A program made the position numbers and the translations under genes. DNA of 64,000 nucleotides from Anoplopoma fimbria (lineage: Eukaryota > Chordata > Actinopteri > Perciformes > Anoplopomatidae): positions 14,811,976 through 14,875,975 of the forward strand of contig NC_072467.1 in assembly GCF_027596085.1 (NCBI RefSeq). The letters are read 5' to 3'. Each line of letters starts with the position of its first letter. The stretch's first letter is position 1. Of the stretch, positions 24,326 to 59,515 are shown in pieces. The notes under the pieces were generated by a model. The model ran no database searches. It saw only the letters and a list, made by a program, of their open reading frames with translations, and had not been told where the DNA came from.

Positions 24326-26628
24326 CTAGAGGGTGGCGAGGACCCTGAGGAAGGAGATGATGAGGACACAAAATGACTGTCCCACGCCGAACACAAGAGC
24401 CTCCAAAGAGATCATCCTCTTTCCTGCGGCCTTGTACACACCTGCTATGGCTGCACCTTTAAAAGAACATCACAAAATAAAACACATTATTCAACAGATT
24501 TATTGTTTGGTTTGATTAGCCAAAGCTAGTTTCTGATAAACTAGCTTTGTTTTTTACATCAGGAAAATCGAGATCGAGATGGATCATTTAAATACTCCTT
24601 TTTGTCAAAAAACTTTCACAGTTACAAAATCATTGTTCACTTATACACTATATCATAATGTAGATACCCGATCCTAGGGATGTCACGAGAACCGTTACTT
24701 TGGTGCCAAGTCGATTTCAAAACTCTGAAAACGCTAACGGAGGTTGCATTGAGTTCATGTTCAAGCTCTCATCCGTAAAAGTGAGTATTAGGCAAAGGTA
24801 AATTACAACGTCATCTTGATGTGTTCAATTGTAATCTTGTGAAATGTAGTTTGCAGTGTTTATTATTAGTTTTTTGACTTGGTATCAAATTGGGTATCGA
24901 GATATATTGGGTATTCACTGGTGTAGGTATCGACTACTACATTAAAACACTACAAGCAAATTTCACTGGATCGAGCATCGGCTTACTAGTGAGGACCCCC
25001 CCGAAAACTGGTCCCACGATGCCCATGAGTAGGATGGCGATGGGCATGAATCGGGCCATCTTGTGCTGGCGCAGTGTGGCGATAGACAACAGGACCGCGG
25101 GCAGGTGGAAGATCAGCGAGGAGACGGCTGCCCACAGGAACACTCCATACCACATCTCTGGACAAACACACGGTCACACAGCCACACATCACTACATGTA
25201 CACAAGTTGTGTACAGTTCCACAGTGCGCTATAGGACAATTCAATTAGATCATTCATTAGTGCGATTCTGTCTATCTGGCTCCACACACTTTGTGGCAAG
25301 TTTGGCAAATAAAAGGAAAAAGCGGAATAAACAGCTAAGGCGGAGGCTCGGGTCCAGGGTTAGGACAGGACAGTTCCAAACGTTGGCCTAAAAAAAGTCA
25401 TATGTTCTTCATGACAATAATGGGCATTACAAAATGCACACAATAGTGCATTGAATCAATATTAAATCATAAATGCTCTGTGGTATCTGTTCTTCTAAAA
25501 GTGAATCCATGGTAATACATGGACAGCCTTGACTGAGACACTTCAGTACACTGCTAAATGTAAGGACAAGTAGTCCATGGCCCTGTTAGGTACACCAGTA
25601 TGGCACTTGTTTGGACCTCTCCCTGACATTTTACATGAGAAACTATCTATTCAGAAAGTCAGATGTTGTTCAGAATGCATTCTTAAAACAATGCACTGGA
25701 GGTCCTTTAAGACGGGGCAAGGCGCAGCCCGAGACCCTGCATGTCGCGGCACTGCGTTAACCCACAATGCTTTGCTATATCCAGTCTGGTTGTAAAATGT
25801 AAGAACAAGTCAGTGCAACATAAACACGGATTAATTACAGTACATGGCACGTCTCTGGCGCACAAAGCCTCTTTATACTCGACTGTGCGGGCTTTTAAGT
25901 ACTATGAAGCACGCGGTGCTGTGCACACTGTATGTTATGACCCAAACACCTGTAAAGTTGGTCTCTTCAACTGATACTACGCATTTGTAATATATACGAA
26001 AGAGAGGCTAAGTCAGAGGGTTAAGGATGGAAATGTAAATTGATTTCCCCAAATAGAGAAACAGTACAGATACTGTGTCGTACTGCAATGTACCTACAGT
26101 TAATTGAACATGAACAGTTACCCACAGACCTAACTTAGCTAAGAACAATGCCATGCAATTGTATAATAAATAATAATCGAATAAATTAATAATCGTATGA
26201 TATTTTTAACGACATGTCGAATTTGTCAACAATCGTTTGGAGAAAAAAAAGTCCGACTATAAAAACAACCCGTAGGATGAAGCAGGAAGTTAGCTAGCGT
26301 CACTGCTACACAGCACACTGACCATGCTAACGCGTAAACACACGCCTGTAGAGATACACTTTAGCGTGAACGTAGCACATTCAAACGTCTCCCGTGTTCG
26401 CTAACAAGGACACACTGTTGTGTTGTGTCCCTCCTCAGAACACGTTACGGCATTACAGCACCGACACTCAGCCTGTATAACGACAGCTAACAAGCTACCA
26501 AACATTAGCCCACCTGAGAAGTCGTCGAGAGATGTGTCGTTCCCTCGGTTCGTGCCATTTTTTCTCGGCACTAAATTCAAACCGAGTATTTGCTGGACAA
26601 AGCCTATTTCGCTGTACCTATCCTGCAT
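24326..26628 (-). CDS. tmem170a: Transmembrane protein 170A
   Basis: Three coding exons, 26514-26628, 24987-25157 and 24326-24456, total 417 nt, 138 residues plus stop, close to the 144 I recall for human. The start is the ATG at 26626-26628, giving MQDRYSEIGFVQQILGL; residues 24-32 carry two N-glycosylation sequons (NGT, NDT). Three membrane segments lie at about 43-65, 72-97 and 112-137; the first begins in exon 2 with MWYGVFLWAAVSS and the second holds ILLMGIVGP. The protein ends FLRVLATL as in the family. TMEM170A is a small ER/nuclear-envelope membrane protein implicated in ER sheet formation and nuclear pore assembly. Exon junctions keep phase (G|AG, A|GT). TMEM170B is the alternative paralogue, but the overall match is better to A. 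Confidence 0.93.
24660..24920. mobile_element. Probable short hAT-like fragment in tmem170a intron 2
   Basis: The sequence starts AGGGATGTCACGAGAACCG and ends in GGTATCGA-type phrases, which I recall from non-autonomous hAT elements of fish. No transposase. No verified terminal repeats or target duplication. Confidence 0.35.
25158..26513 (-). other. First intron of tmem170a
   Basis: Intron between coding exons 1 and 2. Several short plus-strand frames (25209, 25577, 25741) have no recognisable product. No known repeat named with confidence. Confidence 0.6.
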
Positions 26629-26840
26629 GTCTCAAACCAAAACACTACGCTGCATGAACGAAAGAGGTCCAGCAGACTTCTAAAACAATGAGAGTCGGCG
26701 AGGGACTTGGCAGGACCCAACGCAAGAAGACCAGCTAGCATCAGGCTAGCTGGGGCTAGCTGTCAACACAACTTGTTTTGACGTCACGCAACTCCCGGAG
26801 CGCAGTTCAACCCCAAAGCTGGGTCTGCGAGGCAGCAGCG
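26629..26840 (-). promoter_or_regulatory. Candidate promoter and 5' UTR of tmem170a
   Basis: Upstream of the start codon on the minus strand is a CpG-containing stretch with a CRE-like TGACGTCA at about 26779-26786 and a cluster of GCTAGC words at 26730-26765. No TATA box is clear. The TSS is not determined. Confidence 0.4.
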
Positions 26841-28820
26841 AAACCATAGTAGTGGACATGAATCTGCAAACTTTAAGCTGCTAAATATCGGGAGTAAACA
26901 TTAAAAAGTTACTATTGGTTAGAATTTCCCCTCAATGAGGAAGGAAAATTAGGGGGAGCTGCTGAATTTGTATGTCGGTAGGAAGTAAGCTGCCTGAGAG
27001 GTTACACCCCGGGAACACTGACTCACGGACGTATACGCACCTGTGATGGTGCTGGCAAGTGGGACTAGCGATAATAAGAAAGATCATTATTAACCCAAAT
27101 GCATGTCTCGCTTCTTACAGGGGATTTTTTCTTATTAAACTCGCTCATAACCATAATTAAGTTCTGGAGAAAGGTTTCTATGGATATTAGGATTGACATT
27201 AATCTATCGTTTATCTAATTTATCTAATCAAGGAGGAAATTAAGGAGGAAAGAAAATTCAAATCAATTTCGGTGTGAAAGCTGGGATGTTGAAAATCAGG
27301 TGCTTTGATGCATTGTATGCTTAAATGAACAGTGAAGTAATAGGAATAGTTAGCCACTTGCTGGCTCCACAAGTGTTATACCACTCATAATGTTTTAAGA
27401 CCATAGTGAGGTTTGAATGGAGTTTCTAGCTAAAAAGTATGAATGAGAAGAGAAAAATAAACCCCTGTGTAAGTGGGCGTGTCAAATGGCACTAATTTGC
27501 CCATCTCAATCACAGGTTGCCATGGTGAGCTTCTAAATAACTCTTGCTTCAAACAGTTAATTTCATAAAAATGAAGCTGAGGCTCACCTCTCATACCCCG
27601 CTGACCACAGTGTGTGAAATTTGTGTGTGAGTATTGTCAAAGATATGAGGATACTGGCAGATACTGGCAGAATCTGCAGGGGCATGCACTGACATTTTGA
27701 GGGGCTGTTGCTCAAACCTGAAATAAGGATATCCAGCTACAGTTCTGAAGAAAAATTTGGTTTAGTCACCATTTGTATTAATAAGACAGAGAAAAGTGAC
27801 AAAGTATTTGAGAAAATTCTGGGCTTAGCATGGACCTTAGTAGGGGGGCCCAGGGTGGATCCTTGCGGATTGCCAAGTCAAGTAGCGGCTGGAGTTGGGC
27901 GATGCACTCAACTGTGTTATCACAAGCAGCCCCCATGGTTAAGAGTAGTTAGTGAGGAGTCATCAGGCCGTCAATGGCACTATATAAAAGACGATATTAA
28001 TATCTTTTGAGAACGCGCAAGTCGCCTCAACCACAAGAGCTCCTTGAGCACGCAGCTATAACTGGGCCACCCAAGGTAGCACGTAGTCTGCTGCAGTATT
28101 TTTGACCGCCATGCGAAGTGAAGGCTGGTGGAAAGTTGATCTGCATAGAGATTTACGGCAAATTGTTATGGATCCTCGGATGTAACACGTTGAAAACCGC
28201 GAGTGCTACGGCAATTGCTTCGCCTAGTATATTCCACCATCTTGTCACACTTCAATTAGCAAGTTTTCTTTAGCCCTGAAAAATCCAAATATCCGCAGTC
28301 AGTCATATTTATCATGGAAGTATAAAACCCAAAGTTAAGAACTTCTGGGGACGACCATGATAAGTACAATGTTGTCAATTTAAGATATATGTAATATACA
28401 AATGAAGAACCAATGCACTTTCTGTAGTGTATTATTTACAGTCAGCTTACGTAGATATGGAACACGTTAATAACATTGCAACTTAACCTTGGACCTGTCA
28501 GCCATCTTTTCTTCATACATGGCCTCTGATTACAAACTTAAGAGTTGAAGCTGGGCCTCTTTATTAACAGTTTTTTGTTGTAGCTGTTGCATGAGGGGAT
28601 TGGAAACCCACATGCTATGTGGTACATGTCCCAGTACCCTATTTTAAAAAGAGGTGGTTTCTTTTTCTTATGTGGCAGGAGCACAACTACACAGAATTGT
28701 GTAGTTGTGCTCCTGCCAATATTAATATTAACAACATAAGTGTATGCTTCATGTTACAGAGAATTGAGACAATCCAATACAGCTCTAGGCAAAATAAAGA
28801 TGAAACAGAGATAAGGGTAA
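26841..28820. other. Intergenic stretch between tmem170a and plcg2
   Basis: No coding exon found. A perfect inverted repeat lies at 28674-28717. A 100-codon frame at 27708-28010 shows no protein likeness. Confidence 0.5.
28674..28717. repeat. Perfect 19-bp inverted repeat
   Basis: GGCAGGAGCACAACTACAC and its exact reverse complement flank the 6-base spacer AGAATT. It is a strong potential hairpin 120 bp past the plcg2 polyadenylation signal on the minus strand. Confidence 0.92.
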
Positions 28821-28836
28821 AGTTCACCAAGCATAC

Positions 28837-28842
28837 TTTATT
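28837..28842 (-). terminator. Polyadenylation signal of plcg2
   Basis: AATAAA on the minus strand, about 770 nt after the plcg2 stop codon at 29615-29617, with no coding exon between. The implied 3' UTR covers roughly 28815-29614. Confidence 0.6.
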
Positions 28843-29614
28843 GACTCGAATCATAAGGTCTCAGAGGAGACAGGAAAGCTATAAACATCATCTGGCTTCG
28901 AATTAAATACATGAAACTGTTTGACTTCTCACCTCCAAACACAGAGAAAAAAATCATGTTAGGCTGTCGAAGCTACACAGCAAAAACAGCATTTCCATGT
29001 CCGGGGACACACGGCGGCGGCGGCCCGTGTGTCGCGCTCCATATCAAGTCGTCTCACACTCATCAGGTTTTGAAATTAAAACACACAAAAAAAGAATTCA
29101 TTCGACACACGCTCCCCGGCTGAAGAACAGTCTGCTGTGCTGCTAAATGACTGCAGCGAAGCGATTATTTCAGTTACACAATAAATATCATCCGAGCATC
29201 AGTGTTGTCCATCTCTTAACAGTTTGATTTCAGACTGAAGGCACTATGCTGGCTGTCTGTGGGGAGACCTCAGAGGAAATGTTACAGCCTCACATCTTAT
29301 CTCTTATAAAGGAGTTACACCATTCGCCTTCTCTCAACCCACCTCACCCGGCTCTTCTTTATAGTTGAATAGATTTCCTACATTTCCCAGTGTTTTTTTA
29401 GGGAAATTAGTCCCAGAAAATCACATTAAAATGTGCCACAAGTTGTTTTTTTTCTTCTTAAATAAATAGCTGTTTCGGGTATGAAAATGAAAAATTATAA
29501 CATCTCACAAATGGAAAACTCTTAACTGCACAATTTCTCATGTATGCAGATAGAGGTGATGTTGAAGATTTGTAGTCGGCATTTCTCCGCCGCTCAGGCA
29601 GGAAGGACGAGTCT

Positions 29615-53211
<23,597 letters not shown>

Positions 53212-55844
53212 CTCTGCAGGTGAGACGGGACAGGAGACACACAGAGACTCATTCAGAGTGTAAAAGGCTTTGATTATGGAGGAAAAGTCAAACGACATAT
53301 CAACTGTTGCTAATTAATGTTAATTCCGTAAGTAACTTAATGACTTAAACTTGGCTCTTGAAGGCCTTGTGTCCTCTCCAGACTGGATTCTGTAGGTCTA
53401 CCCCGCTAAAGATTGTTTATGAGGCAAATAAGCATCACTCTGTAACACCACTGCTACACAACTGTGAGTGTACAGGAGTATTTTTGTAGTCCTAACAACT
53501 CATACAGAGTGGTACTGTATGCTTTTCCTCTGACTGATCCCTTCATGTCAATTTCAAGAGTGGCATTCTCCCAGTTAAACTTTTATTCATGCACTCGTAG
53601 AAATAATGTTTCGGAAAATGCTCAGATAAAAATCTTGCTTCTGAAGAAGCAAGATTTTTCCAAAAGTTCTTTGCAAGACTGAGGGTGCCATTAGGAACCT
53701 GTTTAATCCCAAGAACCCCTTCTTGGAAGCAAGAATCTTTAAAGGATTGTTGGGTTACCATTTTGAAGAAAATCCCTAGTTTCTATGTATGGCTCGTGCC
53801 TAGAAACACCAATATCCTACGTAACCCATAATGCAACTCAAAAAGGTCTTTCCTTTAGACACTTTCTGCCACCTAAATGCCAACTTCTTTCATATCTCAC
53901 ACCTTCAGTTTGTAACGCAGGTTGTCTGTTTTACATTTTTGTCCTCAAGCTCAATCAGAGACACCATCCGGGTCTTCTTTTTTTAAACTTAGGAAAGTTC
54001 CTTTCAATGCTACAGAATATACAGAATTATAAATCAAGTAGCACTAAACAACTTTCAACAAGTAAACTAAACTTTGTTTGTAAAATTGCCGTCCCCTTTA
54101 CAATATAAGACATATCTAAAAACCCCATGCTCCCCAGGGACGTATGAATTCTGGGCCCCTCCTGTCTACTCGTTATTTCAGTGTGTCCTATCCAGCCGTT
54201 GATCCTCTTTTCCTCACATACGACAGCAGTATTAATATCACATGCAAATGGTAGAGCTCAGATACGAATCTTATTGTGAGCATCAGTTCATGAAAATGTA
54301 TGCCGCATACAACGTAGTGTTGAAGGTCGCCCTCGTACATCACAATACCTAATCTTTAACTTGCAAATGAGCTGAAAGATATCAAAACATACAGTGCCAC
54401 GGGAGTTCTGTTGAATTAATTCCAAACCGAAATATCAACCACAATGTCCTGCAAAGAGTTTTCTAGTATATTTCTACAGGTGAGAAATATTGTGTTATTT
54501 AAGAAAAGAACCAATAAAGCCAATAAACTCTTGCACATGTATCGTTGGCACTGGGTCACCGTTCTTTATAATTAAAAGCATTTTTAAAGATATGTTTATA
54601 CTTAAGGTCCAGAAGGAATTCATGAAAAAAAAGCCTTATCATTATAAAAAGATGAATTCATTGCTTAATATCAATAAATGTGAAACCACATGTGTGTAAA
54701 TATTCATTGTCTGCCTTCATCTACACTATATATGAAAAATGGAATATAATATTATAAAAATATTTTAAAACATCTGAATTGTAAAAACTAAAAAGTGTTC
54801 CTCAGTGTTTTGAAGGGACATTAATGATTAATGGTAATTATCACACAGCCGTCCCCTTGTTCTCCCTGCTGAAACCTTAACCCCTGTGAAGGGACTGTCC
54901 CTGTTGGGATCACTGCAGCCTTGTTCAGGCTACCTACATTTCCTCATTCTAATGTTGCAGCAATACATAACACATATACTGTGCCGATGCAGCGTTACGT
55001 GTTCATGTCACCCACTTACAAGCACGCCCGCTTCAGGAAAGCTGGTGTTTATATGAAATGAGGATGTTGCTCTGTTGCTGAGTTATTCCTTACACACACC
55101 GGAACACTCACCCATATACACCAAAGGAGTGCATATGTACACACACAAATACCTACAAACTTTCTTAAGCTAAATAAGAAATAATTGAATTTGCTTTTCT
55201 GCATGGAAATACACTGGGTGGTAAATGGAACAATTTCCGGGTCAAAACTGCATGGATTGCATTAGCCAAATAACAAATCCAACAAAGGGGCAGAACATAT
55301 TAACTGGTTAAAATAAACCATGGTGAAAGGCCAGAGGGTTGCATTACATGGTAGTTAAAGTGACAATAGTTTGGTTTATATTTTGTAGGCTAAGCCAAAA
55401 GTTTCACCACAGCCCACATACTGCAACCCCAGTTTTTTAATGTGCTCTTAGATTAAAGTCGAAAGTAAGCTTTGTGTGTTCAATACAGGTTCAAGATATC
55501 CATATGCGTTATCAATATTTACAATTCAAAACAAATGTATCCAGGTTCTTACAAACTTAGCAATGAAACTTAAAGCTACGTTACTCATTTGAATAATAAT
55601 GAACATTGAAATTAAAATTGAATATGTAGGTGTAAAAAAAGAAACATTGCCCATTTTAAAGACAAATAGAGAACTGTGGTGCCAGTGAGTGCAAAGAGTT
55701 TGCACTCACTTGTTTTCAGCACATGGGAGTAAAAAAATAGAGAGAACACACATACACATACACACATACACCTAAATTAACCAAAAGATCATTGTGACTG
55801 CAAACTCTTGATTGATCATGCGTAATGTGAAGGGGTCGCTTCAC
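53212..55844 (-). other. plcg2 5' intron, proximal part
   Basis: The stretch upstream of coding exon 1 has no coding exon. Apart from the short hairpin at 53624 nothing structured was seen. Confidence 0.5.
53624..53661. repeat. Short inverted repeat
   Basis: AAAAATCTTGCTTC and its reverse complement are separated by TGAA. A hairpin with 14-bp arms in the 5' intron of plcg2. Confidence 0.8.
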
Positions 55845-56207
55845 ATTTTCCGCGTTTTTTTAAAACGTTTAAAAGCAGGTTAAATTGTTTTTGGTGCTCT
55901 CAGGCTCTCAACAGGATGTGGTATTCGTCCTCAGCAGAGATGATGACTTACACCAGAAATATATGTGTGCTCTGTTTCAGTGGACCTGTTTGAGGTCAGA
56001 GAGGTTCGTCCAGGGAGGAACTCCAAGGACTTTGAGCGCTTTAAAGATGGGAAGGACAAACACGAGGAAAATTCTTCTACGGCTCACTGTTTGTTCTCAA
56101 CACCCTCAGTCTGGGAGGTGAGGGCTTTTTTAAATTTGTTTTAATTACTTTTGATCAAAAGTGGATTTCTGTAGTTTTCTGTTGGGCCTCTGTTCATGTC
56201 CCTCACT
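55845..56207 (+). pseudogene. Inverted, deleted copy of plcg2 coding exon 2 and flanks
   Basis: This 363-bp segment reads on the plus strand what the minus strand reads at 51232-50857. By eye only two base changes and one 13-bp deletion separate the two, over intron, exon and intron alike. The exon copy is 55981-56117 (137 instead of 150 nt) with acceptor CTGTTTCAG and donor GGGAG|GTGAGG intact. The deletion falls after codons for KHEENS and shifts the frame, so the copy cannot encode the PH core. It also lies antisense to plcg2, so it cannot be spliced into the plcg2 mRNA. An insertion or inversion-type duplication, very recent, is the simplest view; a misassembly is the alternative. Confidence 0.92.
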
Positions 56208-56289
56208 ATCCTTCTCTACTGAGCATTTTTAGCCTTTTTAAAGGTACTTAACACACACAATTCAGAACAATCTATTGCTTCCAAACAAC

Positions 56290-56770
56290 TTTTTGGCAGC
56301 TAAGGGTTCTAACTGTGCAAATAACTGTAACAATGCAGACAGAGCTAACACTGAAAACAACAGTTATAGTGCAGACAAATCTAACGGTGCAAACGTCGGT
56401 AACAGTCTAGACAGAGCTAATATTGCAAACAACAGTTACAGTGCAGACAGAGCTAACAGTGCAAACGACGGTAACGGTGCTGACAGAGCTAACAATGCAA
56501 ACAAAAGTAACAGTGCTGATAGAGCTAACGGGGTAAACAACTGTAACAGTGCTGACAAAGTTAACAGTGCAAACAACAGTAACAGTGCTGATGGAGCTAA
56601 CGGGGCAAACAACTGTAACAGTGCTGACAAAGTTAACAGTGCAAACAACAGTAACAGTGCTGATGGAGCTAACGGGGCAAACAACTGTAACAGTGCTGAC
56701 AAAGTTAAAGGTGCAACCCACATTAACAGTGCTGACAGAGCTTACAGTACAAACAACGGCACATTTAATA
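56290..56770 (+). repeat. AACAGTGC minisatellite (18/36-bp units)
   Basis: Half-units of 18 bp starting AACAGTGC alternate between a GACA/GAGCTA type and a AAACAACAGT type, giving 36-bp units that are almost identical at 56560-56710. Because the unit is a multiple of three, three reading frames stay open over hundreds of bases, including a 169-codon Asn/Ser/Ala frame. The frames are by-products; no start context, splice context or known protein supports a gene. Confidence 0.88.
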
Positions 56771-56779
56771 TGAATAATC

Positions 56780-59257
56780 TTTGAATAAATTAGTGAACAG
56801 AGATCTGTGTAGCACTGGGGGTGGAGCTTCAGAGGCCAGGGACTTGAGCATGTTGTCTGCAGCGGGGCTTTACAGGCCACGTCTCATTGACTGCAGTTCA
56901 CTTTTGCTGCTGAATACTGGATATGCTAACAATCAAACCCTTCACTTTCCTGCAGCACCTACCGGACTAGGTAGTGGCTCCAAAAGGGCCACGAGCAAAG
57001 AACGCCACACCCCCCAACCAAGTGGAAGCAGTAATACCGGGAGCCAAGTTAGGCCCGTTCCCATTCATTGACTACAGTTCACTTTACAACCAAAATCTTC
57101 TTCCCTTCCCTGGAGGCAACTCAAACAGATGGAACTAGCGTGTGTTTCACCAGTGTGACCGTGATTAATACTGTTTTTCCTGCTGTAAGACTTGATGCTA
57201 ACTTAATGCTTGATTATCAAACTTATAACGTTACCGCCAGGAAAATACCTTTCAGCCATGCTCTACTTTTTAACCGCGTTGCTTATGTCAAAGCAAGCGA
57301 CTAATACACCTATTTTGGAATCACCTCTGCTTCGTGTATTCCCCATTGTTTCTGACCACGATTAGCCCTGACCTAGTTGTGTTTTTTCATGGGTGGATTT
57401 AGTGATTTGAGGGCTTGCTTTACTTTTTACTGTATCTCTAACTTGGCATGTTTGGTATTGGCAGTTGTAGAAGAAGTAGGCCAACTCAAAAATGATTGAC
57501 GTAAAACTATTAAAACCGCACAGTAGGGTCCTGCATTCAAATGTATACTTCAAGTGCAGAGTAAAAGAGAGGCATTATCAGTGCAATGTACGTTTGTTTA
57601 AGATGGAGCTTTCAATTCTAATATGAGGCTGGATAGTTTAATCAACAGTAATACATCCTATTTTAATTGTTATATTTTGTGAGTCAAATCTCAATCTGCA
57701 ACATAACCAGTATCATTTCTCTTTCAGGTAAATGTAGTAGTACAATGTTTTCCTCTGAAGTAGAAGTACACAGTGGTATACAGTTGAGTTGCATATTTTT
57801 GAAGTGCTTCAGGGGCCTTTTGTTAAGTTTCAGTTTATTTTATTTCAGGGTATAATGAGTTATAATATTTACAGTTCAATATTTTTCATATCTAAACATC
57901 ATAATAAATCTATAGCTGTGTGGGGGCCCTTTTTAGTTTGGGGGCCCCAGGCCCATGTTGCCTGCCATTAACCAACGCTAAAAATCTGACCCTAGTGTTT
58001 TTTTGCCCTGTACCAGAGTGTATTTCAGGGACGGTTCTGACCGGGACCAGCGGCGTGTCATGGCAGGTGTACTGCTGAGGACCCGAGGAAGTGCAGTTCT
58101 GAGTGTAAAGTTGTTTGCATTAGAGGATCTCCAAGCATTCTGCCCCTACTGAACAGGCATGTTTTCATCGGGCCCTGCTCTAACATGCTGTGACTCCAAT
58201 CTAGTCCTGAAGTCTATCATTTTCTATCAGGAAAAAAGTCTCTTGATATTTGGAGCAGAGACATTTTAGTGCTTATTGAGAGCCTTTTTTAAAAAGTTCC
58301 TGACAGCACTGAGAAAAACATCTCAGTTTACGATATAATTCAACATAACACGTCTCTATCATAATTTCAACATTATAAATATATGGTAAAGATATCATTT
58401 GAAATGAATGTAAAGTATACAACTAAGAGGTTTGTATAAAAAATGAAGCAAAAATGGTTTCGGCTTTGACCTAATAGATGGTCACCCTGGCTTCATACCA
58501 AGACCCTTTTTGTTCAAAAGGAATCACAAAAACACAAATAATGAAATAATTTGTAAGAAACTGCAGTCAAAGTTTTGGCTTTGTCCTTATCTTGGGTTCT
58601 TCTGGGTAGACATTATTTTGCTGTATTACTCACACCATTTATTTTGGCATTTCATTACATGTTGCTGTGTGAATGTAATTGTAAATGTTTATAATAAATA
58701 TGTGATGACCTTATATGTGATGACCTGATAGTGAATAGATGTAGAGGCGCTATGCAAAATGTCAACACAATATTTCACTTACTTGATTCTACATGTGCAA
58801 TGTGTCCCATAAAGAGGAAAAAAACAAACAAAAAAATTTGGTCACAACAAAAAGAAACAATTATCTATAACTAAGCTCTAAAAGGGTTTCCCCACAGAGA
58901 GGCGCCATCATAAGACTCCAGGAGCCATCTTCACCATTAGGGCCATAATGACGTGAAAAAATAGATCCAAGTGAGATGGTGAACGCAGCGAACTGCCAGC
59001 TGCTTTTCTCGTGCGATTCCAGCCGGTTGACCCGTGATGAACGACAGACAGACAGACAGACAGACAGGACCGACACCATGCTGTGAGCTTTCAAGCCGCC
59101 AAGTCACACCAGCCCAGTAGATGAAATGCTGCTGCCGGTAAAAAGCGGATTTCCCCCTCTTCTTAACTTAACTCAGTCACACTCACACCACAGGCAGTTT
59201 AACACGTAGCGTTTGAATAAATAAAAAAAACCACTTTTAAGAAAGTAAAAGACTTAC
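56780..59257 (-). other. plcg2 5' intron, distal part
   Basis: No coding exon seen. The stretch at 57900-57960 (GGGGGCCCCAGGCCC) and around 58500-58740 look like old repeat fragments, not named with confidence. Confidence 0.4.
59041..59068. repeat. (GACA)n microsatellite
   Basis: About seven GACA units, close to the candidate first exon of plcg2. Confidence 0.85.
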
Positions 59258-59340
59258 CTTACAAGTGAGTTCGGTTCTGGTTCTGCTTCTACAATGTCGC
59301 CGCTCGTTTTCTATCTGATCATGATTTTGAAAGTCATGAA
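59258..59340 (-). promoter_or_regulatory. Candidate non-coding first exon of plcg2
   Basis: On the minus strand a stretch with CGAGCGGCGACATTG is followed by the consensus donor AAG|GTAAGTC at 59258/59257. Coding exon 1 of plcg2 has its acceptor only two bases before the ATG, so an upstream non-coding exon must exist; this is the best donor I found. Its 5' end and any promoter element are not determined. Confidence 0.4.
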
Positions 59341-59467
59341 ATAAGGCTTGGAGAGGATGTAGAGTGTTGACAAAAAAAAAAACAGTCCAGCCGCAAAATG
59401 GTCAGTTCCTCTATCTGTGTGTACAAGGAAGTAAAAGTTAACTTGCATTACATACATAGCCTACAAG

Positions 59468-59471
<4 letters not shown>

Positions 59472-59512
<41 letters not shown>
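59472..59512. repeat. Poly(A) run of 41
   Basis: An uninterrupted run of A on the plus strand. It could be the tail of a retroposed element, but no body was recognised next to it. Confidence 0.9.

Positions 59513-59515
<3 letters not shown>

Noticed and set aside
27708..28010. 100-codon plus-strand frame
   Set aside because: No domain, no splice context, and mixed low-complexity sequence.
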